Source: CAZOJJ01 sp964580105
Lineage (GTDB): Bacteria > Bacteroidota > Rhodothermia > Rhodothermales > Rubricoccaceae
NCBI GenBank assembly: GCA_964580105.1
Contig: CAZOJJ010000025.1
Span: 1 to 41,582 of the forward strand
DNA: 41,582 bases
Direction: 5' to 3'
How positions within the stretch are numbered: position 1 is the stretch's first letter; each line of letters starts with the position of its first letter. The notes under the pieces were generated by a model. That model searched no databases. It was not told the DNA's origin and saw only the letters and a list, made by a program, of their open reading frames with translations. Both the position numbers and the translations under genes were made by a program. Positions 31,930-39,233 of the stretch are shown piece by piece.

Positions 31930-32344
31930 TCAGGAGGGCGCGCGCCGGCGCAGCGCCTCCACGGTGTGTCGTGCGCTTTCGGGGTGATGCAGCCCGGCGT
32001 GGCAGTTCGCGCAGAGCAATTCGCACTTCTGGAGCTCCTGCCGAATCGCGCTCATACTCCGGTTGGACAGGGGGCGCGCATCGAGGGGAAACGCCTTTGT
32101 ATCCGACTCGCGGTGGCGGAACCGGAGCGCCGCGAGCTTGCGCCGGTAGCCCCAGACCGAGCACGCGCCTCCCATCTCATCCACCAACCGGAGCTTGCGG
32201 CGCAACGCCCGGAGCGTCTGGGAGTAGTAGGAGCTTGGATTGGCCCGGCTTCGGTGGTAGTGCGCCTGCTGCTTGCAGCGGTTCGAGCAGTGCTTGGTCT
32301 GCATCCCACTCTAATGAAGCCTGGCAGATCGTACAGGACTTCAT
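31930..32344 (-). pseudogene. HNH-endonuclease-like gene, frameshifted
   Basis: Read in one frame from 32304 the protein is 124 aa: CSNRC, then LRLVDEMGGACSVWGYRRKL, and ELQKCELLCANCHAGLHHP, the last a clear HNH/zinc-finger end. Immediately upstream, in another frame, an ATG at 32344 starts MKSCTICQASLEW, which supplies the missing first CxxC of the paired zinc ribbon that this family carries. The two frames meet at a GGG run (32305-32307), so one extra G breaks the gene. Further decay: CSVWGY has Trp where relatives have the second Cys, and FRHRES replaces the usual FHH. The region is less GC-rich than its neighbours. It is convergent with the tRNA gene. Confidence 0.6.
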
Positions 32345-32429
32345 AGGCACCTGCCTCGTTTCTCACCGCAATCTAGGCCCCAATACGTATCACCGAACGT
32401 TCGCTCCGCCCGGTCTCTGAGAAGCCCCG

Positions 32430-32437
32430 TAGATTCC
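32430..32437 (+). promoter_or_regulatory. Candidate -10 box for the M2 peptidase gene
   Basis: TAGATTCC, 31 bp before the ATG at 32468. Nearly the same box (TAGATTCG) precedes the ECF sigma gene at 37460, and TATATTCG precedes parA. Confidence 0.4.
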
Positions 32438-32467
32438 AGCCCTTCCCTCCGTCCCATCCCCGCCGCC

Positions 32468-34282
32468 ATGTCTCGCCGTTCCCTCCCGCAATGGGCCGCG
32501 CCCCTCGCCCTGCTCCTCGCCCTCACCCCGCCCGCCTCGGCGCAGCCGGCGGCGGGCCCGACCGTCGCCGAGGCCGTCGCCTTTGCCGACTCGGCCGAGG
32601 CCGTCCTCTACGACCTCGGCGTGAAGGCCGGCCGCGCCGCGTGGGTCCAGGCCACCTACATCACGCACGACACCGAGATCCTCGCCGCCGAGGCCAACGA
32701 GCGGTACGTGGCCGCCGGCGTGGACCTCGCCACGCAGGCCGCCCGCTTCAGCGGGCTCGACCTCCCCTACGACACCGCGCGCAAGCTGAACCGGCTCCGC
32801 ACCGGCCTCACGATGCCCGCGCCGAACGACCCGGCGAAGACGGCCGAGCTGAGCCAGATCGCCGCCCGCCTGGAGAGCACCTACGGGCGCGGCCAGTACT
32901 GCCGCGAGGACGGCGAGTGCCTGAGCCTCTCGGACATGGAGCGCGTCCTCGCCGAGAGCCGCGACGCCGACGAACTCCTCGACGTGTGGACCGGCTGGCG
33001 CACCGTCTCGCCCGCCATGCGCGACGACTACGCCCGCCTCGTCGAACTCATGAACGAGGGTGCGCGCGACCTCGGCTTCGCCGACGTGGGCGCCCTGTGG
33101 CGCTCGGGCTACGACATGGACCCCGACGCCTTCGCCGACGAGCTCGACCGGCTCTGGGGTCAGGTGCGGCCGCTCTACGAGGGGCTCCACTGCTACGTCC
33201 GCGCCGAGCTGGCCGAGGCCTACGGCGAGGACGTCGTGCCGCCGGGCGAGCCCATCCCGGCGCACCTCCTCGGCAACATGTGGGCGCAGCAGTGGGGCAA
33301 CGTCTACGACCTCGTCGCGCCCGAGGCGGCCGACCCCGGCTACGACCTGACCGAGCTGATCGAGCAGGATGGGATGGACGAGGTCGAGATGGTTCGCGTC
33401 GGCGAGCGGTTCTTCACCTCCCTCGGCCTCGACCCGCTGCCGGAGACGTTCTGGGAGCGCTCGCTCTTCACCAAGCCCGACGACCGCGACGTCGTCTGCC
33501 ACGCCAGCGCCTGGAACGTGGACGAGGTGGACGACCTCCGCATCAAGATGTGCATCGAACCCGACGCGGAGGACTTCCAGACCATCCACCACGAGCTCGG
33601 CCACAACTTCTACCAGCGGGCCTACAACCAGCTTCCGTACCTCTACCGCACCAGCGCCAACGACGGCTTCCACGAAGCCCTCGGCGACGCCGTCGCCCTC
33701 TCGGTGACGCCCGCCTACCTCGTCGAGCTCGGCCTGCTGGACGAGGAGCCGCCCGCCGAGAGCGACATCGGCCTGCTCCTCCGCGACGCGCTCGACAAGG
33801 TCGCCTTCCTCCCCTTCGGCCTCCTCGTGGATCAGTGGCGCTGGAAGGTGTTCTCCGGCGAGGTCGGGCCCGACGCGTACAACGCGGCGTGGTGGGACCT
33901 CCGCGAGCGCTACCAGGGCGTCCAGGCCCCGAATGCGCGGACCGAAGACCTCTTCGACCCCGGCGCGAAGTACCACGTCCCGGCCAACGTGCCCTACACG
34001 CGTTACTTCCTCGCGCACATCCTCCAGTTCCAGTTCCACCGCGCGCTCTGCGAGGCGGCCGGCTACGAGGGCCCGCTCAACCGCTGCTCGATCTACGGTA
34101 ACGAGGAGGCCGGCCGCCGCCTCCAGGCCATGATGGAGATGGGGGCGAGTCGCCCGTGGCCCGAGGCGCTCGAGGCGCTCACCGGGAGCCCCGAAATGGA
34201 TGCCACCGCCATCCTCGACTACTTCGCGCCGCTGATGGACTGGCTCGGCGAGCAGAACGAGGGGCGTACCTGCGGCTGGTGA
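32468..34282 (+). CDS. Secreted M2-family zinc peptidase (ACE-like)
   Basis: A 604-aa secreted zinc peptidase of family M2, related to angiotensin-converting enzyme, acting as a peptidyl-dipeptidase. Signal peptide MSRRSLPQWAAPLALLLALT... cleaves near PASAQ. The zinc site is His375-Glu376-Leu-Gly-His379 (IHHELGHNFYQRAY) with a third ligand in NDGFHEALGDAVAL. Other M2 hallmarks: NMWAQQWGNVYDL, PFGLLVDQWRWKVFSG, RYFLAHILQFQFHRALC. Length matches the single-domain bacterial enzymes. It stands alone with a promoter-like box before it and a hairpin after it. Confidence 0.93.
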   Translation: MSRRSLPQWAAPLALLLALTPPASAQPAAGPTVAEAVAFADSAEAVLYDLGVKAGRAAWVQATYITHDTEILAAEANERYVAAGVDLATQAARFSGLDLPYDTARKLNRLRTGLTMPAPNDPAKTAELSQIAARLESTYGRGQYCREDGECLSLSDMERVLAESRDADELLDVWTGWRTVSPAMRDDYARLVELMNEGARDLGFADVGALWRSGYDMDPDAFADELDRLWGQVRPLYEGLHCYVRAELAEAYGEDVVPPGEPIPAHLLGNMWAQQWGNVYDLVAPEAADPGYDLTELIEQDGMDEVEMVRVGERFFTSLGLDPLPETFWERSLFTKPDDRDVVCHASAWNVDEVDDLRIKMCIEPDAEDFQTIHHELGHNFYQRAYNQLPYLYRTSANDGFHEALGDAVALSVTPAYLVELGLLDEEPPAESDIGLLLRDALDKVAFLPFGLLVDQWRWKVFSGEVGPDAYNAAWWDLRERYQGVQAPNARTEDLFDPGAKYHVPANVPYTRYFLAHILQFQFHRALCEAAGYEGPLNRCSIYGNEEAGRRLQAMMEMGASRPWPEALEALTGSPEMDATAILDYFAPLMDWLGEQNEGRTCGW

Positions 34283-34353
34283 GCGGTCGGGTGCGCGCGG
34301 CTACGCCAGGAGGGTGTCACCGCCCGCACCGTGCTTGGGCACGCGTCCGTCCG

Positions 34354-34382
34354 CCTCGGGTCCGCTCCGGGCCGGCCCGAGG
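34354..34382 (+). terminator. Hairpin after the M2 peptidase gene
   Basis: CCTCGGG (34354) pairs with CCCGAGG (34376), with a further CCG/CGG inside. It lies 72 bp past the stop. Possible terminator without a T-tract. Confidence 0.35.
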
Positions 34383-34403
34383 TGGACGGGAGCGCGGAGC
34401 CGG

Positions 34404-34411
34404 TATGTTGA
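34404..34411 (+). promoter_or_regulatory. Candidate -10 box for the membrane-protein gene
   Basis: TATGTTGA, 40 bp before the ATG at 34451, identical to the box before the lipoprotein at 15886. Confidence 0.35.
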
Positions 34412-34450
34412 CCGCCGCGGCCCTCGTACTCACCCAAGCCCTGCACCGCC

Positions 34451-34909
34451 ATGGCCACCCTCGCTGCGTCCGCCTCCCGTTCGCGCACCACGCCGGTCCA
34501 CCTCTGGGTGGTCGGCGTGTGCGCGCTCCTCTGGAACGCCTTCGGCGCGTTCGACTACCTCATGACCCAGCTCGACGCCGAGTGGTACATGGGCAACTTC
34601 ACCGAGGAGCAGCGCGCCTACTTCGACAGCTACCCTGCGTGGGCCGTCGCCTTCTGGGCGCTGGGCGTGTGGGGGGCCTTCTTCGGCTCGGCCGCGCTCC
34701 TGCTGCGGAGCCGCTGGGCCGTGACGCTGTTCGCCGTCTCGCTCGTCGGCATGGTGGTGTCCTTCACCTACACGTGGTTCGTCTCGGGCGGCGTGGAGGC
34801 GATGGACGGCGGCGCGGGCGCGTGGGTCTTCACCGCCGTCATCTGGGTCGTCACCATCGGGCTGTACCTCTACGCCCGCGCGCAGCAGCGTCGGGGCGTG
34901 CTGCGGTAG
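34451..34909 (+). CDS. Four-helix integral membrane protein of unknown function
   Basis: A 152-aa membrane protein with four predicted membrane segments: HLWVVGVCALLWNAFGAFDY, AWAVAFWALGVWGAFFGSAA, AVTLFAVSLVGMVVSFTYTW and WVFTAVIWVVTIGLYLYA. Between helices 1 and 2 is DAEWYMGNFTEEQRAYFDSY. Small four-helix proteins of this style are common in Bacteroidota and Proteobacteria and have no assigned role. The C-terminus is basic (RAQQRRGVLR), consistent with a cytoplasmic end. Confidence 0.75.
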   Translation: MATLAASASRSRTTPVHLWVVGVCALLWNAFGAFDYLMTQLDAEWYMGNFTEEQRAYFDSYPAWAVAFWALGVWGAFFGSAALLLRSRWAVTLFAVSLVGMVVSFTYTWFVSGGVEAMDGGAGAWVFTAVIWVVTIGLYLYARAQQRRGVLR

Positions 34910-34953
34910 CGCCGCCTCGTTCCCGGAGGGCGGAGGACCGCTGTACCTTTCCG

Positions 34954-35028
34954 GCATGCGAAGAAGCCTTTGCGGCCCAGGGCTACGCGTTCCTGCGAAA
35001 CGTGCAGGCCGAGGGCATACCGATATGA
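34954..35028 (+). pseudogene. Fragment resembling the 3' end of an MNT nucleotidyltransferase (antitoxin)
   Basis: An open stretch of 24 codons ending TGA, reading ACEEAFAAQGYAFLRNVQAE then GIPI, with no start codon of its own. The wording fits the extreme C-terminus of minimal nucleotidyltransferase antitoxins, and its stop overlaps the ATG of the HEPN-like gene (ATGA), the usual MNT-HEPN arrangement. The catalytic GSx10DxD part is absent, so this would be a remnant. Identification is tentative. Confidence 0.3.
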
Positions 35029-35273
35029 AGGCGGCTCTGCACCGCGCCAGGCAACTCCTCGAAAGTGCTGAAGCGTTGCACCGACTCGGCGATTACCATT
35101 CGGCCGTGTCGAGCGGCTACGACGCCACGTTCCCCGTCGTCCGCGCCCTTCCGCGCGCGGAGGGGTTGCAGCCGAAAACCCATGTCGCCACCGGGGAGGA
35201 CGCCCGCGACGTGATCGAGAACGCCCGCCGCCTCGTCGCTCACCTCGCCGACTCCGCGAACCCCGACGCATGA
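35025..35273 (+). CDS. Short HEPN-domain-like protein, probably truncated internally
   Basis: An 82-aa protein. The first half matches HEPN toxins: RARQLLESAEALHRLGDYHS, then AVSSGYDATFPVVRAL and GLQPKTH (compare the usual AVSRAYYAMFHAARALL and GLEPKTHKG). After KTH it jumps to EDARDVIENARRLVAHLAD, the family's last helix, so about 40-50 central residues, including the R-x4-6-H nuclease motif region, are missing. It is likely inactive. Codon use is less GC-rich than neighbours, suggesting transfer. ATG 35025 overlaps the upstream TGA; its own TGA overlaps the recG ATG. Confidence 0.5.
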   Translation: MKAALHRARQLLESAEALHRLGDYHSAVSSGYDATFPVVRALPRAEGLQPKTHVATGEDARDVIENARRLVAHLADSANPDA

Positions 35274-37372
35274 GCGTCCTCGACACCGACATCGAACTCC
35301 TCAAGGGCGTCGGGCCGAGGCGGGCGGAGCCGCTCCGCAAGGCGGGGGTGAAAACGTTCCGCGACCTCCTCCGCTACTACCCCCGCCGCTACCTCGACCG
35401 CTCGACGGTCACGCCCATCCGCCAGCTCCAGGAAGGCATCGGCAGCGTGACCGTGGTCGGGACGGTGAGGGCGAAGGGGACGGTCCCCGGCGCGCGCGGC
35501 AAGAGCCGCTTCGAGCTCCGCGTGCAGGACGAGAGCGGCGGCACGCTCAAGTGCGTCTGGTTTCGCGGCGCGAACTGGATCGGCAAGGCGTTCTCGGTCG
35601 GCGACCGGGTGGCCTTCCACGGCAAGGCCGAGAAGTACGGCTCCACCTTCTCGATGGCCCACCCCGACTTCGACCGGCTCGACGAGACGAGCGCCAACCT
35701 CGACACCGGCCGGATCATCGCGCTCTACCCCGGCGGCGCGGCGCTGGAGAAGGTCGGCCTCAACAGCCGAGCGTTCCGGCGGTTGCTCTACCACCTCATC
35801 AAGGAGCACGGCCTGGCGATCCCCGAGGTGCTGCCTGCGTGGGTCCGCGCGCAGTACGACCTCATCCCCGGCAACGTCGCCCTCCGGGCCGTCCACTTTC
35901 CGAAGGACGCGGCCGAGCTGGGGCGGGCGCGGCGGCGGCTCAAGTTCGAGGAACTGTTCTTCCTCCAGCTGCTCCTGGCCCAGACGAAAGGCCGGCAGGA
36001 GCGCGTGGCCGGGCCCGTCCTCGCCGGCCTCGGGCCGCTCACGCGCCGGTTCGTCGAGGAGGTACTGCCGTTCGAGCTGACGGGCGCGCAGCGGCGGGCG
36101 CTGGAGGCCATCGCCGAGGACACCGCGACGGGCCGCCAGATGAACCGGATGATCCAGGGCGATGTCGGCTCCGGCAAGACGGTCGTCGGCGTGGCGGCCA
36201 TGCTGATGGCCATCGACGCGGGCTACCAGGCGGCATTCATGGCGCCGACGGAGATCCTGACGGAGCAGCACTACGCCAACCTCCGGCAGTTCCTCGAACC
36301 CCTCGGCCTGACGGTCCACCTCCTCATCGGCGGGCAGCGGAAGGCGCTCCGCGAGGAGATCCTGGCCGACCTCGCCGAGGGCCGCGCGCACGTGGCCGTG
36401 GGCACGCACGCGCTCATCGAAGACGCCGTCGCGTTCCGGAACCTCGGGCTGGCGGTGGTGGACGAGCAGCACCGCTTCGGCGTCGTGCAGCGCGCGAAGA
36501 TGCTGCGGAAGGGCCGGCGCCCGCACGTCCTCCTCATGACGGCCACACCCATCCCGCGCTCCCTCGCCATGACCGTCTACGGCGACCTCGACGTGACCGT
36601 CATCGACGAGCTGCCGGCCGGGCGCAAGCCCATCGAGACGCGCGTCTACACCGAGAAGCGGCGCGACGAGATGTACGACTTCGTCAAGCGGCAGCTCCGC
36701 GAGGGCCGGCAGGCGTACGTCGTCTACCCGCTGGTGGAGGAGTCCGAGAGCGAGACGCTGGCCGACATCAAGGACGCCGAGAACGGCTTCCACGAGCTGC
36801 AAGCGCACTTCCGCCCGTACACCGTCGACCTCGTCCACGGCCGGATGTTCGCCTACGAGAAGGACGAGGCGATGGAGCGGTTCAAGTCCGGCGAGACGGA
36901 CATCCTCGTGGCCACGACCGTCATCGAGGTGGGCGTGGACGTGCCGAACGCGACCGTCATGGTGATCGAGCACGCCGGGCGGTTCGGGCTGGCGCAGCTC
37001 CACCAGCTCCGCGGGCGCGTCGGGCGCGGCGCCGCGCAGAGCTACTGCTTCCTGATGGCCGACTACAAGCGCTCCGCCGAGGCCGAGGAGCGCCTGAAAG
37101 TGCTGGAGGCCACGACGGACGGCTTCGTGATCTCCGAAGAGGACCTCCGCATGCGCGGCGCGGGCGACTTCTTCGGCACCCGCCAGTCGGGCCTGCCGGA
37201 CCTCAAGATCGCCGACCTCGTGCAGGACGCGGAGATCCTGGCCGAGGCGCGCGAAGCGGCCTTCCGGCTCGTGGACGAGGACCCCCGCCTCGACGCCGAG
37301 GCGCACCGGGCCACGCGCGAGCACTTCGCGCGGACGGCGCCGCGGAGCCTCGGCTTCGCGCGGGTGGGGTGA
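35270..37372 (+). CDS. recG: ATP-dependent DNA helicase RecG
   Basis: A 700-aa RecG branch-migration helicase for stalled forks and recombination intermediates. Domains in order: N-terminal helical segment with LLKGVGPRRAEPLRKAGVKT, OB-fold wedge (about 60-170), and the two RecA-like helicase lobes, with Walker A GDVGSGKT, the RecG-specific DEQH box (AVVDEQHRFGV), TATPIPRSLAMT, and the lobe-2 motifs VATTVIEVGVDVPNA and QLRGRVGRG. The TRG-type C-terminus follows (RMRGAGDFFGTRQSG). Its ATG overlaps the HEPN-like stop (ATGA), so translation may be coupled. Confidence 0.97.
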   Translation: MSVLDTDIELLKGVGPRRAEPLRKAGVKTFRDLLRYYPRRYLDRSTVTPIRQLQEGIGSVTVVGTVRAKGTVPGARGKSRFELRVQDESGGTLKCVWFRGANWIGKAFSVGDRVAFHGKAEKYGSTFSMAHPDFDRLDETSANLDTGRIIALYPGGAALEKVGLNSRAFRRLLYHLIKEHGLAIPEVLPAWVRAQYDLIPGNVALRAVHFPKDAAELGRARRRLKFEELFFLQLLLAQTKGRQERVAGPVLAGLGPLTRRFVEEVLPFELTGAQRRALEAIAEDTATGRQMNRMIQGDVGSGKTVVGVAAMLMAIDAGYQAAFMAPTEILTEQHYANLRQFLEPLGLTVHLLIGGQRKALREEILADLAEGRAHVAVGTHALIEDAVAFRNLGLAVVDEQHRFGVVQRAKMLRKGRRPHVLLMTATPIPRSLAMTVYGDLDVTVIDELPAGRKPIETRVYTEKRRDEMYDFVKRQLREGRQAYVVYPLVEESESETLADIKDAENGFHELQAHFRPYTVDLVHGRMFAYEKDEAMERFKSGETDILVATTVIEVGVDVPNATVMVIEHAGRFGLAQLHQLRGRVGRGAAQSYCFLMADYKRSAEAEERLKVLEATTDGFVISEEDLRMRGAGDFFGTRQSGLPDLKIADLVQDAEILAEAREAAFRLVDEDPRLDAEAHRATREHFARTAPRSLGFARVG

Positions 37373-37428
37373 GGCGCCACCTCGGCACGAGCGCGGAGCG
37401 CAGGCTCGCCCCCGGCGGGCCGCGTCCG

Positions 37429-37436
37429 TAGATTCG
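37429..37436 (+). promoter_or_regulatory. Candidate -10 box for the ECF sigma gene at 37460
   Basis: TAGATTCG, ending 23 bases before the ATG. Fits TAnnTTTG with one mismatch and is the clearest member of the recurrent box in this window together with the parA box. Confidence 0.4.
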
Positions 37437-37459
37437 AGCCCGCCCGCGCCCCCCTCCGC

Positions 37460-38080
37460 ATGTCGTCGCCCTCTACCCACGCTCCCGGCGGAGCCCCCTC
37501 CGCCTCCAGCGAGCAGGACCGCGCCCTCGTGGAGCAGGCCCTCGGCGGCGACCAGCGCGCCTACGAGCAGCTCATGGCGAAGTACCACGAGGCGCTCACC
37601 CGCCACGTCGGGCGCATGGTCCGGGACCGGCGCGAGGTGGAGGACCTCGTCCAGGAGGCGTTCATCAAGGCGTTCTCGTCGCTCCCGTCCTACTCGGCCG
37701 ACTACGCCTTCTCCACGTGGCTCTACAAGATCGCCACCAACCACACCATCGACTACCTCCGCAAGAAGAAGCTGCCGACGTTCTCCATCGACAAGCCGCT
37801 CCAGACCAAGGACGGCGAGTTGCAGGTGGAACTCCCCGACACCACCTACCGCCCGGACAAGCACGTCGTCACCGACCAGCGGAACGCGCTCATCGCGGCG
37901 GCCATCGAGGAGCTGCCGGAGAAGTACCACCGCGTCATCGTGATGCGGCACCGGCAGGAGATGAGCTACGAGGAGATCGCGACGGCGCTGGACCTCCCGC
38001 TCGGCACCGTCAAGGCGCACATCTTCCGCGCGCGCGCGCTGCTCTACAAGTACCTCAAGGACCGACGCGAGGACCTGTAG
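37460..38080 (+). CDS. Conventional ECF sigma factor (RpoE-like)
   Basis: A 206-aa ECF sigma factor. Region 2.2 retains the normal acidic set, RREVEDLVQEAFIKAFSSLP (Glu59, Glu61, Asp62), unlike the two kinase-linked sigma factors of this window. Region 2.4 is FSTWLYKIATNHTIDYLRKKK, region 4 HTH is MSYEEIATALDLPLGTVKAH. No zinc-finger anti-sigma gene is next to it; the following gene encodes a membrane-anchored LiaF-like protein, 97 bp downstream on the same strand. A promoter-like box stands immediately upstream. Confidence 0.9.
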   Translation: MSSPSTHAPGGAPSASSEQDRALVEQALGGDQRAYEQLMAKYHEALTRHVGRMVRDRREVEDLVQEAFIKAFSSLPSYSADYAFSTWLYKIATNHTIDYLRKKKLPTFSIDKPLQTKDGELQVELPDTTYRPDKHVVTDQRNALIAAAIEELPEKYHRVIVMRHRQEMSYEEIATALDLPLGTVKAHIFRARALLYKYLKDRREDL

Positions 38081-38176
38081 GTGGGAACGTGCAAAGGTTC
38101 GTTCCGGCCCTTCACGTGCCCACCTTCCCACGCTCTCGCTGCAACCCGCCTTGCCGGTCCCCGTAGGGGTGGGCCG

Positions 38177-39151
38177 ATGCGCTACCGCCCCTCCCGTCCC
38201 CGCCGCACCTTCGTGGTGCTCCTCGTGCTGGTCGCCGTCGTGGGCGCGTTCGTCTACGTCACGGGCACGACGTTCCTCAGCCGGCCCGGCGCCCCGCCGC
38301 CGCCCCCGCGCCCTCCTGACGCCCCGGACCTGCCCGCGGAATCGCTGGTGGGCGGCCAGCCCGTCCGCGCCTTCTTCGAGGTCGAGGACGAGGGCGAAGA
38401 AACCATCGAGGCCCGGCTGGAGGTGGCGCTGGGGCGGGTGACGACCGGGCAGGCCGAGCGCGGGACGCTGTTCCAGGCCGAGGTCGCCCTCGCGTCCGAC
38501 CGACTCCGCCCGCGCTTCGAGCACACCACGCGCGGGGACCAGGCCCGCGTCGAGCTCGGCCTCCACGGGGGGGACGTCTCCTTCCGGGGCGTCCGCGCCA
38601 CGCGGGGCAACCTCTGGCGGCTCTACTTCTCCGGCCGCACGCCGCTCGACCTCCACCTCGACCTCGGCGCCGCCGAGGCCGACCTCGACCTCACTGGCAT
38701 CCCGCTCCAGCGGCTCGCCCTCACCGCCGGCATGGCCGGCGCGACGCTCCGCTTCAATGAGGCCAACCCCGTCGTGGCCGAGCGGATCGAGGTCGAGGCC
38801 GGGCTCTCCTCGTTCACCGCGCGCGGCCTCGGCCTCGCCCGCTTCCGGGAGTTCGACTTCGACGGCGGCGTGGGCGAGTTCACGCTCGACTTCTCCGGCG
38901 ACGCCTTTCAGGACGGCGCCCGCGCCACCATCGACGTCGGCATGGCGTCGCTGACGGTGCTCCTCCCGGAAGGCCGGCCCGTCCGCCTCGGCGCGCCCAG
39001 CTCGTTCGTCACCCACGTCGAAGTGCCGCCCCGGTTTGCCGCCATCGGGCGGGGGCGGTGGGCCTCGCCCGGCGCCGAGCACGACCCGGCCGCCTTCGAG
39101 ATCGACATCAACGCCGGGCCGGGGAAGGTCGAGGTGCGGCTCGTTGAATGA
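38177..39151 (+). CDS. Membrane-anchored LiaF/Toast_rack-like protein
   Basis: A 324-aa protein with one N-terminal membrane segment (TFVVLLVLVAVVGAFVYV) and a Pro-rich linker. The C-terminal two-thirds shows the repetitive beta pattern of LiaF-C/Toast_rack domains: LDLHLDLGAAEADLDLTGIP, LTAGMAGATLRFNEANP, VEAGLSSFTARGLGLARF, FDFDGGVGEFTLDFSGDAF, TIDVGMASLTVLLPEG. Such domains occur in cell-envelope stress regulators and in proteins next to ECF sigma factors. It follows the sigma gene, so a regulatory link is plausible but not shown. ATG 38177 was chosen as the first codon after which the signal-anchor begins. Confidence 0.7.
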   Translation: MRYRPSRPRRTFVVLLVLVAVVGAFVYVTGTTFLSRPGAPPPPPRPPDAPDLPAESLVGGQPVRAFFEVEDEGEETIEARLEVALGRVTTGQAERGTLFQAEVALASDRLRPRFEHTTRGDQARVELGLHGGDVSFRGVRATRGNLWRLYFSGRTPLDLHLDLGAAEADLDLTGIPLQRLALTAGMAGATLRFNEANPVVAERIEVEAGLSSFTARGLGLARFREFDFDGGVGEFTLDFSGDAFQDGARATIDVGMASLTVLLPEGRPVRLGAPSSFVTHVEVPPRFAAIGRGRWASPGAEHDPAAFEIDINAGPGKVEVRLVE

Positions 39152-39153
39152 TT

Positions 39154-39228
39154 GCGGAATGCGGCGTGCGGCGTGCAGAATGTGAGAGTGGGCTGGTACC
39201 ATTCCGACTTCCGCCCTCCGACTTCGCA
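39154..39228. repeat. Heptamer repeat arrays in inverted orientation before purB
   Basis: Four 7-bp units (GCGGAAT, GCGGCGT, GCGGCGT, GCAGAAT; 39154-39181) face four complementary-type units (ATTCCGA, CTTCCGC, CCTCCGA, CTTCGCA; 39201-39228) across a 19-base spacer. Imperfect hairpin. Similar GCGGA-type heptamer arrays are scattered in other bacteria, from memory, and this one sits 5 bases before the purB start. Confidence 0.65.
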
Positions 39229-39233
39229 CCCCC

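Noticed and set aside
35240..39229. A 1329-aa open frame on the minus strand opposite recG and the sigma factor
   Set aside because: Same reason: antisense shadow of real genes, low-complexity composition, no recognised domain.
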